From positions 1-64,000 of the forward strand of contig NZ_JXLB01000014.1 of assembly GCF_001886195.1 (NCBI RefSeq): a stretch of DNA of 64,000 nt. The letters are read 5' to 3'. Position 1 is the stretch's first letter; each line of letters begins with the position of its first letter. A program made the position numbers and the translations under genes. Positions 1-7,613 of this stretch are shown here, one piece after another. The notes under the pieces were generated by a model. That model was given only the letters and a program-made list of their open reading frames with translations, was not told the origin of the DNA and made no database searches. Source of the stretch: Enterococcus ratti. Its GTDB lineage: Bacteria; Bacillota; Bacilli; Lactobacillales; Enterococcaceae.

Positions 1-206
1 AACGTTTCGATTACTTTTGAATAAACGTCAGTTGACTCAAACACAATACTTGACGTTTCAGGCAGAGCCAAAATTTCTTGAAGAAGGTGCTAAACCCTGA
101 TTTTGTATGAAGAGTCTCTCCCTCAAAAAGGCAAAGATCATCCAAGCACTTTGTAACTTTTTCCCATAGAAATATCTAACACAAACACATAAGCCATTCT
201 TTTCAT
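1..206 (-). pseudogene. IS110-family transposase remnant (5' part, frameshifted, runs off the window)
   Basis: Reading the minus strand from an ATG at 206 gives a start typical of IS110/DEDD transposases, with VLDISMGKSYKVL (the D is the first catalytic Asp of the family). A stop follows, and the reading continues in a second frame (LFEGETLHTKSGFSTFF) and then a third (LALPETSSIVFESTDVYSK, containing the second acidic motif). At least two frameshifts and a stop within about 200 bases make it non-functional. The rest of the element lies left of the window. IS110 elements lack terminal inverted repeats, so no boundary can be set. It marks past mobile-element activity next to the toxin region. 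The family call rests on remembered motif similarity. Confidence 0.7.
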
Positions 207-407
207 CTTCTTTCTTTTTGTCTGAAAGGTTCTTCACTGTTTCATTTCGTCCCTAATTTCCTAAACACGAGCTTAAAGTCCCAACATACTTAAACCAGAT
301 TTTAAAATAACAGTAAAGGAGACCATTTTTTTGTAGGAACTCGAAGCCCATGAGGCCATGGTCGATCTTCCTTTCACTTCTTAACTATAAACCTAAAAAA
401 GGAAAAT

Positions 408-443
408 AGAGGGTAAAGTCATCCGTCGATGACTTTACCCTCT
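408..443 (-). terminator. Rho-independent terminator (minus strand)
   Basis: A perfect 16-bp stem (408-423 with 428-443) closes a 4-base loop. On the minus strand it is followed by a T-rich run (TCTATTTTCCTTTTTT). It lies 245 bases downstream of the esterase stop at 688 and is the first convincing terminator for that transcription direction. The plus-strand side is not T-rich. The DNA from 207 to 407 and from 444 to 687 shows no gene. Confidence 0.75.
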
Positions 444-687
444 AATCTTAGCATGTTTATTTTCTAAAAGGACCATTTTCCCAGTCACATTTTTGACCTA
501 TTACCAAAAATAAATACTTCGAACAATCTAAAACAAGTTTACCAACATTAAGCGTAAAAGTAACGGTTTATTTTTGCGTCTTCATTTATTGCTCAAGTAA
601 CTGTTAAACAATCAGACAACATGTTATCTTTTCTCTTATTATCTCTACACATGATTGTTTTTTCAACAACACCCTAAGACAAAAAAG

Positions 688-1518
688 TTAAGATTCCATT
701 ATTTTCTTCATTAATTCATTAAACGTAATTTTTCCTAACGCCAAATTCAAACTTTGAATATAGATTTGCTCATTTTTCGAGTAGTTTTTTTTCACATTTA
801 ATTGACACTCTTCATTTACAAGAGGTGCTAACACATGACATTTCTTCAAGAATGCTTCATAATAGCGATAACCAAACTTTCTCTGTGAAACAGCGTTTAA
901 ATGAATACCATCAGGATTTGCCGTTAAACCTCGTGCTGTTACAAAGTAACAGTTTGGTTGTTCACTGGCAAATCGAAACAATTGCTTATTTACTTCTTGA
1001 AATTCAACAGCACTAAGCCCAAATCCTGATTTTCCAAGATAATCGCCTAATCCACCGATCAATAATGGTATCTTTTGAAGATTCAACTCTTGACGCAGCG
1101 TCTCCATAATAAAGCAAAGTTTTTCATAATAGGATTCATGTAAAGAATGAAAGCTGTCACTTTCGCCTTGATGCCAAAGTATCCCACAAATTTCACTGGT
1201 TTCAAGGGCAAATCGTGCTTCAGATAAGGCATGGCGAAAAAGCGTTCCTTGAGGATGCCATTCCTCTAGAGAACTTCCTCCTTCTGCACATGGAATCAAG
1301 CCAATCTCTTCGTTCGGATGATCTTTTGTCCAAGCATCCGCAAAAGAAGCTGCTAGACCTACGCCAGAAACGGGGCGATCATAGTTAATGGGCTCTGTCA
1401 TCATCTGCCAACGCCCGTTACGAAGCATTTTTATTTTTTCATTATAAATAGGCCCCACTTCATGTAAAAAACCACGACCAGCCATATTAGATTGTCCCAA
1501 CATTAAAAAAGATTTCAT
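688..1518 (-). CDS. SGNH / sialate O-acetylesterase-like hydrolase
   Basis: A 276-residue protein starting MKSFLMLGQSNMAGRG. The GQSNMAG block carries the nucleophile Ser of SASA (carbohydrate esterase 6 / sialic-acid 9-O-acetylesterase) hydrolases. Further family blocks are ILWHQGESD around residue 115 and a late D-x-x-H (DGIHLN) near 205, completing a Ser-Asp-His set. There is no signal peptide, so it is probably cytoplasmic. Inferred role: removing acetyl groups from sugars or glycans; the substrate cannot be read from sequence. A good AAGGAG site precedes the ATG at 1518. It sits downstream of the binary toxin genes on the same strand but 624 bases away, so it is probably a separate transcript. 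A functional link to the toxin is only a possibility. Confidence 0.75.
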   Translation of the reverse strand: MKSFLMLGQSNMAGRGFLHEVGPIYNEKIKMLRNGRWQMMTEPINYDRPVSGVGLAASFADAWTKDHPNEEIGLIPCAEGGSSLEEWHPQGTLFRHALSEARFALETSEICGILWHQGESDSFHSLHESYYEKLCFIMETLRQELNLQKIPLLIGGLGDYLGKSGFGLSAVEFQEVNKQLFRFASEQPNCYFVTARGLTANPDGIHLNAVSQRKFGYRYYEAFLKKCHVLAPLVNEECQLNVKKNYSKNEQIYIQSLNLALGKITFNELMKKIMES

Positions 1519-2142
1519 TATAAAATTTTACTCCTTAGAAACTAGATTTTTCTATGAGACTTTATAGGTTATTTCTTTTATTGTCAAGTAGCAACCAATC
1601 CATTCCACTTTCAATCGTTCTTTTTTTCCACTCGCCTTTGACTATACACGGAAAAGAACCACTCTCACTAAAAACTTCAAACTAGTATTTAAATTTTCAA
1701 ACTTTGATTTCATTAGAATCGATAAATTTTTTAAACGCTCAATAAAAGTCAAAAAAAGAGCATAAACAATCTTCTCATTTATTCACTGTTGAATGAGCGT
1801 AACAATCGTTAAGGGATTGATAAGAGAAAAAAAGAGGGAAAAATGAATCAATCGTTTTAACACTTTTTGTTTTAGCGCTATTTTATTCTTTATAGCTTTA
1901 TCAACATCTGATACTTGGTTTTGATTCATTTAATTAATCTCGTTTCAAAATGGTTCAACGCCCATTCGTAACCGATATAGCTACCGCCTTTTTGATAAAT
2001 CCTTTTTACGAATATGCATTCCTTTTAGAAAGTTGATATTTTTATATTATGATTTTGATCTTAAAATCTACAGTTTTGAATTGCCCTCATCATTTTCCAC
2101 TCAATCTTTTGATAAATAAACAAACATAATTGTAGTCTCAAC
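1519..2142. other. Intergenic stretch without an intact gene
   Basis: The 624 bases between the toxin effector stop and the esterase start are AT-rich and stop-rich in all frames. On the minus strand near 1930-2010, one frame gives a short readable stretch (GGSYIGYEWALNHFE) that could be the scar of a decayed gene, but I do not recognise it. No clear terminator for the toxin operon was found. Confidence 0.4.
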
Positions 2143-3543
2143 TTACATGTATGGTTTCATCTTCTCTTCGATATATTTACATGTGTTCGGGACCAGTTCC
2201 CAAATCAATATTTTTAAATGCTCTTCACTCGAATACATCGCCGAAAATACTTCCGCAAAATACTCTGCTGACTCTGTTGTGCCATACAATACCATAGAAT
2301 CTGTTTCTGGATCGTAAACGAGCGAAGTTACTTCGTTCGTTAAATTCTTACTTTCTTCAAGATACAAATTGATAAATTTTCTATCAGTTTCTGACCATGA
2401 TGATTCTTCTGTGCCCAATAATAAACAATCGACCGCATGACCTAGCTCATGTGCTGCTGTTTTATAAAAACCGTCTGCAAATTTATATTCCGGCTCCTCC
2501 ATAAATTGTCTTGCTGAAAGATCAACAGTAATTTCATTCGTAAAAAAGTTATAATGCCCCACTTCCTTTTCTTCTTCCTTGGAAAGAATACTCTTATCTA
2601 CATAATTTAATTGGAGATAATTGGATTGCATGTCAAGTTTTTTTGTAAATACCTCTTTTAATAGTGGACTAGGGAAATTGGCAAAATAGTAATCAATAAT
2701 ATTTTTCGCTCTCTCCGCCACTAAATTGGTTCGAAAACTTTTAGCTTCAAGGTGGATACGGTTTTCATCAATACCTATTTCATATTTGATGCGGTCATTT
2801 AAAATTTTTTCATCCACTTGTAGTTCTTTAATGACGACTTCTTCTGGAACTAGTTCCGCTTCTATTTTAATGTATTGCCTGCCTTCATTTACCAAACTAA
2901 TCCTATCCACCAGTACACCTATATCTTTATTTAAAAGGATCTCACTTCCACCCAAATACATTATTTCCGTTCCTCTAGGTACTTTTAATTTCATAATAAT
3001 TCGCTCCTCGTTATTTGGAGCTCTTTGGTACAAATCGCCGAGTACGTAACCGTTAACATGGAAATATTGAAAACTATTTATAAAATCTACAAATTTTTCT
3101 TGATCAATTTCTTTACTGTTGTCAAAGTAATCATTCGTAGAAAATCCTAAGTTTTCTGGAGATAAAAAGGAGTAGATATATTGCGTAGCAGTTGTTTTAT
3201 CTGTTTTTTTATCAAAAAGTGTTTCTAATTCTTCCACTATCTCTAGATAGTCTTCTAAATCTTCAACTTTACCAATCTCATCTCCAGTATCAAAGCGTCT
3301 ATTTAACTCTTTCAAATTCATATAATTCTCTCTTGTTATATCAACCAGCGTACCTTTTTCAACTTTTGTGAGTTTTTCCTTGAATTCATTTGCCTTTTTA
3401 TCTCCATATTCTTTTGCGGCGTGTTCGTCTTTTTTGTAGTCTGGTCGAACATCATCATTTGCATAAGCTTTAGCCGTACATATCCCTGTTATAAAGATAA
3501 GGAAGATAGCAAAAACAAAGAAAATCCTAAATTTTTTTTGCAT
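2143..3543 (-). CDS. Binary-toxin A component: VIP2/iota-like adaptor domain fused to a lethal-factor-type zinc metalloprotease
   Basis: A 466-residue secreted protein. Residues 1-29 are a signal peptide ending AKAYA. Residues about 35-238 match the N-terminal (cell-binding/adaptor) ADP-ribosyltransferase-fold domain of clostridial iota Ia and VIP2, e.g. MKLKVPRGTEIMYL and GRQYIKIEAELV. The ART catalytic set (Arg, STS, ExE) is absent: the sites read IYSF, FHVNG and NKDIGVLV. Residues about 260-466 match the catalytic domain of anthrax lethal factor / peptidase family M34: HELGH (H365, E366, H369), third zinc ligand E427 in ESAEYFAEVF, and Y420 seven residues before it, as Y728 is before E735 in lethal factor. 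Total length is well below lethal factor (776 mature residues), because the PA-binding domain I is missing. Its ATG overlaps the stop of the B component, and an ACCTCCT (minus AGGAGGT) site lies inside the end of that gene. Inference: a protease delivered into host cells through the neighbouring pore. The substrate is unknown. Confidence 0.87.
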   Translation of the reverse strand: MQKKFRIFFVFAIFLIFITGICTAKAYANDDVRPDYKKDEHAAKEYGDKKANEFKEKLTKVEKGTLVDITRENYMNLKELNRRFDTGDEIGKVEDLEDYLEIVEELETLFDKKTDKTTATQYIYSFLSPENLGFSTNDYFDNSKEIDQEKFVDFINSFQYFHVNGYVLGDLYQRAPNNEERIIMKLKVPRGTEIMYLGGSEILLNKDIGVLVDRISLVNEGRQYIKIEAELVPEEVVIKELQVDEKILNDRIKYEIGIDENRIHLEAKSFRTNLVAERAKNIIDYYFANFPSPLLKEVFTKKLDMQSNYLQLNYVDKSILSKEEEKEVGHYNFFTNEITVDLSARQFMEEPEYKFADGFYKTAAHELGHAVDCLLLGTEESSWSETDRKFINLYLEESKNLTNEVTSLVYDPETDSMVLYGTTESAEYFAEVFSAMYSSEEHLKILIWELVPNTCKYIEEKMKPYM

Positions 3544-3555
3544 TATATACCTCCT
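3541..3555 (-). promoter_or_regulatory. TAATG stop/start overlap with internal Shine-Dalgarno
   Basis: The stop of the B-component gene (plus-strand tta at 3543-3545) shares a base with the ATG of the effector (cat at 3541-3543). The minus-strand AGGAGGT at 3549-3555 is placed to start translation of the effector. This arrangement usually gives translational coupling, so both toxin components should be made together. Confidence 0.8.
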
Positions 3556-6188
3556 GTGAGAGGTATCACTACATCTGTACTAGAAAAGGCTCGAACACTT
3601 TCTCCATCCCTTTTATTGGCCCATATTTCAATTACAGTTTGAGTGATATCTACAGGCAGTCCCCATGTCAAAATCAATAGATTCCCATCTGTCACTTTAA
3701 GTTCATCTAAAGTAGTTTCTATCCCTTTTTCATTTTTAAAAATCGCTTTGTAAGAGGCTATCTGAGAAGAAATATTTTCTGGTATTTTTTCAAGTATCAT
3801 TCCAATTTTATACTTATACCCAAGAAATCCATTTTGCCAGTCCACAAATTTATGTGTTTTTTCTATGCGAGAATCAATAGGATCTTTGCCATCTAAAGTT
3901 TTATCGTAAATTGGATATCTTTTTCCATTATATTCTGCATCCAACGTAAAGATATCTTTTGCCTCCTTTAAACCTCTAGTGTTAAAAAATTTCTTTCCTT
4001 CACTTGTATTCATAGAATAAAGATAATAGGCATTTCCATACTCGACGGACGCTAGATATTGATCATTTACAGTGGCACGATAAAGATATTTTTTATACAT
4101 CGTTTCATCCAAAACAAAGGAAATATCATTTTGAGTAAGTGTAATTTCTTTCACAGATTTTTGAATCAACAAACCTTGTGCTCTTTCTAAATCTTTTCCG
4201 ATCTGCATCTTTTCTAATTCAGCATTTGATAGAAAATTAAGCTTCGTACGCAATGAATCAAGCGTATTTTGTGTCACTCCTTTTTTCAATTCGTTCTTTG
4301 AACTATTGGTAAAAAGTTCTTGTACTTCCCTATCACAGGCTTCCACGTAATCCGATGTAATAATTTGGACATTCATTCCTGGTCGAATGGTAACATCATA
4401 GATATTCTTTAATCCTTTTTCTTGAATTTGGCGTGTTACTTCTTCGTTTGTCTTCTTATCAAGAATAAAGTAACATTCCTCTTCATTTAGTGATAAATGA
4501 TTCCCTGTTGCCTCATGATAGTAAGAGAGCTTGCCATTATTTTCTTCTATTCCAAATCCTTTTTTAATAGCCTCTTTTATGGTTAACTCAGGTGTCCAAT
4601 CATTCGGGTCTTTGGTGTTTCTAGCTGCGATTCTTCGTTCAATCGCCTCTTCAGTGCCAACATCAAGAGTAATACCCGCAGTCGTTTTATGAATTTGAGG
4701 AATATATAAGTCCCAACTTCCACCTATAACATTCCCTCCAGAAGCACTACGTTTCACAAAGTCTCCGGAAAATTGGGTGGTTTCCAATCGAAGTTGCTTA
4801 CCATCATCTAATTTTTGGACTTGTTCATAATTTAAAGGAATGAGTCGTGACGAGAATTCATCGAGCGTATTCAGTGCAAGACCGTTTAATCTTCGTTCAG
4901 GATAAGCTTCATCTGGTCCCAGATCTTCCGCTGTTTGATTGATCTGTGCAGTAATTGTAGCTAACGTATCTTTCTCTAACACAAAGTTAACGGTTGGCTT
5001 TACGCCATAGATAACACCTGTACCAGTATTATAGTAGCGAATATTGGCATTTAAATCCGCTGTTTCACCTTTATTTAAACCGATACTAGTTTCCCAATTT
5101 TTTCCCGTAGTATTTTTACTTTCAACTGATTGTGTATTTGTATGAGAATAATTACCTGTTATAGATACCTTGGGCATCATAGATATTTCTCCACCTACAC
5201 TTATTCCTTCTGTATTTGCCCGAGTAGTATTTGAGCCTGTTTCTCTTGAATCAGAGGCGCCATGTTCATTATTTTCATTAATTACACGAGATAAAATCAT
5301 TTTTTCCATACCAACAGAGATTGCAGGTACAGCAGCTACTAACGGATCTCTGGCTTCCCACTTCATCCCTTCATCCACATCTCCTATTACTTTCTCAAAG
5401 TCTGTATATGGATCACGAGCCGTATGTGCATGGTTCGGGTTTGATATATATTTAGTAAATCCTTTTGAGGTGTATGAATCATCCCACTTTGTTACAATCC
5501 TATTAATGACCGTATAGCCATTTTTCTCCCACTCATCATATATTCCATCATCGTCTGTATCAACAGAAGAATCTTCTCGAACAGTAGGTTTGTTTTCATC
5601 TATTTTTTTCACCAATGTTTCTTCACTTTTCCCCGGTTCAAGTTCTGGACGTAACAATTGTTCGTTAGTATTTATTTTTTTATTTGTCTTTGTGTTCATC
5701 CAAGATAAATCTAGATTAAAAATTTGACTCTCTTTCTGATCCGTTCGGTACTCAGCCACAATAGGATATATACCTTTTTCTAAGTGGATCGTTTTTACCC
5801 TACCATTTTCAATAACCGATTGTTTATCCACTTGCAAAAGTATATTTTTATTGTCAGTCGTAGAAAATTCATACTCTCCTGTTTGTTGAATCTGTATTTG
5901 ACCGATCCAACGAGCCGATTGTATTGATTCTTTCGTTACATTTTGGATTTTTGCCATATCTTCAGAATTGACATGAAGCTTTCCATCAGAGTAAGTATCC
6001 ATACTAATAAATGCAGGTTTCTCAAAGCTATCACCATAGTAATAGTACCCCAAAACACCTACCTGAGTCTTACTATGATCCCCCGTTTGTTTTTTTACTT
6101 CTGTTTCTCCTTCAGCATAAACATTGGAAAATACTAACGGTGCAAACAGAGTCGTAGCTATTAAACTATAAATCCATTTTTTCTTCAT
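3543..6188 (-). CDS. Binary-toxin B component: anthrax protective-antigen-like pore/translocase
   Basis: An 881-residue secreted protein with a signal peptide (1-25, ending NVYA). In order: a PA14-type domain (about 42-165); a linker with KK at 194-195; the paired calcium-binding block DTDDDGIYDEWEKNGYTV (210-227), a hallmark of PA / iota Ib / VIP1; the pore domain (about 250-500) with DPLVAAVPAISVGMEKMIL, an alternating insertion-loop stretch around 326-350 and NANIRYYNTGTGVIYGV; and the heptamerisation region with ERRIAARNTKDP and LTIKEAIKKGFGI. The last ~240 residues (about 640-881) resemble neither PA domain 4 nor any receptor domain I know. No furin-type RxKR is seen in the activation linker, so activation may need a trypsin-like protease at KK194-195. 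The start is supported by AAGGAGA eight bases upstream. First gene of the toxin operon. Known role of the family: oligomerise on a receptor, form a pore and translocate the A component. Confidence 0.93.
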   Translation of the reverse strand: MKKKWIYSLIATTLFAPLVFSNVYAEGETEVKKQTGDHSKTQVGVLGYYYYGDSFEKPAFISMDTYSDGKLHVNSEDMAKIQNVTKESIQSARWIGQIQIQQTGEYEFSTTDNKNILLQVDKQSVIENGRVKTIHLEKGIYPIVAEYRTDQKESQIFNLDLSWMNTKTNKKINTNEQLLRPELEPGKSEETLVKKIDENKPTVREDSSVDTDDDGIYDEWEKNGYTVINRIVTKWDDSYTSKGFTKYISNPNHAHTARDPYTDFEKVIGDVDEGMKWEARDPLVAAVPAISVGMEKMILSRVINENNEHGASDSRETGSNTTRANTEGISVGGEISMMPKVSITGNYSHTNTQSVESKNTTGKNWETSIGLNKGETADLNANIRYYNTGTGVIYGVKPTVNFVLEKDTLATITAQINQTAEDLGPDEAYPERRLNGLALNTLDEFSSRLIPLNYEQVQKLDDGKQLRLETTQFSGDFVKRSASGGNVIGGSWDLYIPQIHKTTAGITLDVGTEEAIERRIAARNTKDPNDWTPELTIKEAIKKGFGIEENNGKLSYYHEATGNHLSLNEEECYFILDKKTNEEVTRQIQEKGLKNIYDVTIRPGMNVQIITSDYVEACDREVQELFTNSSKNELKKGVTQNTLDSLRTKLNFLSNAELEKMQIGKDLERAQGLLIQKSVKEITLTQNDISFVLDETMYKKYLYRATVNDQYLASVEYGNAYYLYSMNTSEGKKFFNTRGLKEAKDIFTLDAEYNGKRYPIYDKTLDGKDPIDSRIEKTHKFVDWQNGFLGYKYKIGMILEKIPENISSQIASYKAIFKNEKGIETTLDELKVTDGNLLILTWGLPVDITQTVIEIWANKRDGESVRAFSSTDVVIPLTGGI

Positions 6189-7128
6189 AAAAAAGTTCTC
6201 CTTCCTTTTATTCCATCTAATTTAAAGAAATATATTAATATCCGTGACTTTGTTTTATTCATTTACAATTCTTTTTTAATTAATCGTAGATAAGTAGAAA
6301 CTTTGTGAATCAATATTTTCCATCTACTTTATAATCTAGCGTGAGGTTCTATAGACTCTGCAATTACAGTTGTAGTCATAGTTTCGCTTACATCAAAACG
6401 TTTAAATAGTTTTGAGCTAATTTCACAACCTCTTTTTTTAAATTGAACTTATTTTTTTCGACAATTATGCTTATTATTCAACCCTTAAAAATAACGATAA
6501 CAATAAAACGTGTCTTTTTTCATTTTCCCTACTCCTTTGATTTTGATTAATAAAATATAGAATTTATTTTCTATATTTCTATCATATTACATATAGATAA
6601 CTCATAAATGCCTTTTGACACCTTGTTTTGTTTCTTTTGTGCAAAATTTTCTTTAAATTTATTAGAATACCTACAGGAAATCGATAAATTTGTACGACAA
6701 GAACACATTGTGATTTATCACACTTTGATAACAATTCTAACTGTCAATCTAATTTTTGATCTATGGTGCTTACTCGTACATCTCTATTTTAGCCATACTT
6801 CCCACCCTCTCTACTTTCACGGCTTTAGATATTCGTTTTTCCATCTTTCTACCTTCTCTGCTATGAAGTGAAAAAACAAACCATAGACACCAAGAAAACA
6901 CAAGGGCAAGCCTGCTCGCTTATGTTATCCTTGTGTTTTCGACTGGCTGTGATACTGTTACTAGAGCAACCATTGGAATGATGCGAACACACAAAGCAGG
7001 GCAAGCGAAAAACACAAAGGGCTTCGTAACGCTATTATGACATCAGAAAAAGATAATTTAAGCGGAATGATTTTATCTTTGTCTTTCTGTTTCCGGTGGA
7101 ACTAAGAGAGAATAGCTCTTTTCTTAAA
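6189..7128. other. Toxin promoter region and unrecognised remnant DNA
   Basis: No intact gene. Just upstream of the B-component start there is a 7-bp inverted repeat, AAGTAGA (6292-6298) with TCTACTT (6323-6329), a possible regulator site. Around 6870-7060 the base composition is less AT-rich. An 11-bp inverted repeat (aaaacacaagg 6895-6905 with ccttgtgtttt 6929-6939) is followed by a related segment near 7005-7020. One plus-strand frame there reads TRATIGMMRTHKAGQAKNT before a stop. It looks like the tail of a decayed gene or mobile element, but I do not recognise it. Confidence 0.4.
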
Positions 7129-7162
7129 AAAAGCCTTGTATCGTTGCCGATACAAGGCTTTT
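7129..7162 (-). terminator. Rho-independent terminator (minus strand)
   Basis: A perfect 15-bp stem (7129-7143 with 7148-7162) with loop TTGC. On the minus strand it ends in GGCTTTTTTT. It can stop transcription coming from the mtnN direction before it enters the toxin promoter region. Confidence 0.75.
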
Positions 7163-7270
7163 AAGAGATAGTAAAGTTGAATGACGAGATTATCCAATCG
7201 AAAGTGAGACTAACTATATGAAATCAAGTAGTAAATTGCATTTTTTAATAACAAATTTTAAGCACACTAA

Positions 7271-7300
7271 ATAAGCCGATTAATCGGCTTATTTTTTTTA
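7271..7300 (+). terminator. Rho-independent terminator (plus strand)
   Basis: A 24-base perfect palindrome (7271-7294, core AAGCCGATTAATCGGCTT) runs into eight T residues on the plus strand. No intact plus-strand gene lies upstream of it, so it may belong to the lost gene in the 6.9-7.1 kb remnant. Confidence 0.7.
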
Positions 7301-7410
7301 CACAGATTTTACCATGTCAAATTCATGATCGTTTTTTAGTAGATAGAATATTATCCTATCTAACTTTTTTGCTGCATGAATTAAAGCTACAAAATAATGT
7401 TTTCCTTCGT

Positions 7411-7602
7411 TTATCTTTTAGTGAAATTTACCAACTGGACATGGGCAGCGACTGCAAATACCACAAACTCATTTTCTTTGATGAATTTTTTTGTATAATT
7501 CGCTAGCACTTTTTCAATTTTTTACCCAGCTTTTCCTGTAGTTAACTTTCCATCATCTCCCACAAAGTCATACGTATAATCAATTGAAAGCAATGTTTTC
7601 AT
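7411..7602 (-). pseudogene. Isochorismatase/nicotinamidase-family cysteine hydrolase, decayed
   Basis: Minus-strand reading from an ATG at 7602, 12 bases after the mtnN stop, gives MKTLLSIDYTYDFVGDDGKL, then TGKAG, a stop, and in the same frame IEKVLANYTKKFIKENEFVVFAVAAH. This is the start of an isochorismatase-like hydrolase (normally IDYTNDFV with the catalytic Asp, and DxH near residue 55). An early stop, and no C-terminal half with the nucleophile Cys, show it is a remnant. Its position suggests it was once the last gene of the mtnN operon. Confidence 0.65.
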
Positions 7603-7613
7603 TTAATGGATTC

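Noticed and set aside
2726-3049. Plus-strand frame of 107 codons inside the effector gene
   Set aside because: Lies opposite a well-supported toxin gene, has no ribosome binding site and no family features.
2143-3543. Active ADP-ribosyltransferase in the effector's N-terminal half
   Set aside because: The fold resembles VIP2/iota Ia, but the Arg, STS and ExE catalytic positions are not present, so it is probably a docking domain only.
5170-5517. Plus-strand frame of 115 codons inside the pore gene
   Set aside because: Antisense shadow of a strongly conserved coding region; no start signals.
6608-6871. Plus-strand frame of 87 codons upstream of the toxin operon
   Set aside because: Composition looks non-coding (Phe/His/Leu-rich), there is no ribosome binding site, and no recognisable family on either strand.
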